Of a stretch of DNA of 64,000 bases, positions 63,797 through 64,000 are shown one piece after another. This stretch comes from an uncultured Lachnospiraceae bacterium. Lineage in GTDB: Bacteria > Bacillota > Clostridia > Lachnospirales > Lachnospiraceae. The notes under the pieces were generated by a model. That model did not search any database, was not told where the DNA came from, and saw nothing but the letters and a program-made list of their open reading frames with translations. Position numbers and translations under genes: made by a program. Position 1 is the stretch's first letter. Every line of letters begins with the position of its first letter. The stretch lies in assembly GCA_937885345.1 (NCBI GenBank), contig CAKZZH010000133.1, positions 1 through 64,000 of the forward strand, in the 5' to 3' direction.

Positions 63797-64000
63797 ATGA
63801 AATATGATGTGATTATTATTGGTGGCGGCCCTGCAGGAATGATGGCCGCTATCGCTATGTGTGACAGTAGTCTTAAAACCGCAATAATCGAGCATGGCGA
63901 CAAAGTGGGGCGTAAAATACTTGTCACCGGCAACGGCAAATGCAACCTGACAAATATGAATATGGGCAGGGACTGCTATAACAGCGATTCGGACGGAGCA
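63797..64000 (+). CDS. N-terminal part of a HI0933/BaiN-type flavoprotein (cut by the window end)
   Basis: The first 68 residues begin MKYDVIIIGGGPAGMMAA, an FAD-binding GxGxxG motif. VGRKILVTGNGKCNLTN follows, diagnostic of the HI0933-like NAD(P)/FAD oxidoreductases, a family that includes BaiN. The frame is open to the last base. Start ATG has GAGGC upstream. It is probably co-transcribed with cdd, 32 bases away. Confidence 0.9.
   Translation, partial: MKYDVIIIGGGPAGMMAAIAMCDSSLKTAIIEHGDKVGRKILVTGNGKCNLTNMNMGRDCYNSDSDGA

Overview
The window looks like the end of a metagenomic contig from a butyrate-producing, mannan-degrading Bacillota of the Lachnospiraceae type (Butyrivibrio/Roseburia/Pseudobutyrivibrio-like). 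The evidence is AGGAGG ribosome sites, TTGxxx/TATAAT promoters, many family-specific genes (DUF3783, DUF5688, DUF5696, DUF624), an Rnf complex of clostridial gene order, NfnAB, EtfA, and a large set of soluble-mannan genes. The first ~0.79 kb does not belong with the rest: it is C-rich, reads as Bacteroidota/Prevotella-like sequence (a ketoacyl-synthase tail and a small EamA/SMR-type transporter), and switches abruptly into the middle of a Lachnospiraceae etfA. I read this as an assembly chimera.

Layout. 1-790: foreign fragment. 794-9850: etfA 3' end, trpB2, a membrane TPR/chitobiase-like protein, nfnAB (electron-bifurcating transhydrogenase), an EAL signalling protein, rlmH, a DUF3783 protein, and the divergent polyprenyl-phosphate transporter popT. 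9980-11983: an IS1634-type insertion sequence. It sits directly behind a 19-codon 5' remnant that looks like pyrB and still has its promoter and ribosome site. 12.2-27 kb: a lipoprotein, a three-gene acyl-activation/acyl-transfer group, an ABC-F ATPase, a full-length GH13 debranching-enzyme homologue that has lost every catalytic residue, efp, a DUF5688 protein, gdhA, a HAD phosphatase, and a two-receiver regulator paired with a membrane EAL protein.

27.1-50.8 kb is a beta-mannan utilisation locus, all on the plus strand. It contains a GH26 endo-mannanase lipoprotein with a CBM35-like domain, two complete sets of sugar ABC permeases, two solute-binding proteins (the first interrupted by an in-frame TGA), two DUF624 membrane proteins, a membrane cassette of unknown function (NHL propeller, YIP1 protein, DUF5696 protein), a lipoprotein with three tandem beta-rich repeats, a GH130 mannoside phosphorylase, a GH36 alpha-galactosidase, a CE2-type acetyl esterase and a second SGNH hydrolase. 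The logic is outside cleavage by GH26, uptake, removal of acetyl and galactosyl side groups, and phosphorolysis inside the cell. Neither an ATPase for the importers nor a regulator is encoded here.

50.8-64 kb returns to housekeeping: an AlkD-like protein, rnfCDGEAB with a NusG-II protein and a Gx-transporter gene, ruvAB, zapA, a U32 peptidase, phoH, ybeY, cdd, and the start of a HI0933/BaiN-type flavoprotein cut by the window end. EtfA, NfnAB and Rnf together fit crotonyl-CoA-dependent butyrate fermentation with ferredoxin-driven ion pumping.

I saw no tRNA, rRNA or CRISPR array. The best candidates for new biology are the catalytically dead GH13 protein (18520-20268) and the NHL-YIP1-DUF5696 cassette lying between two permease pairs (32632-41303).
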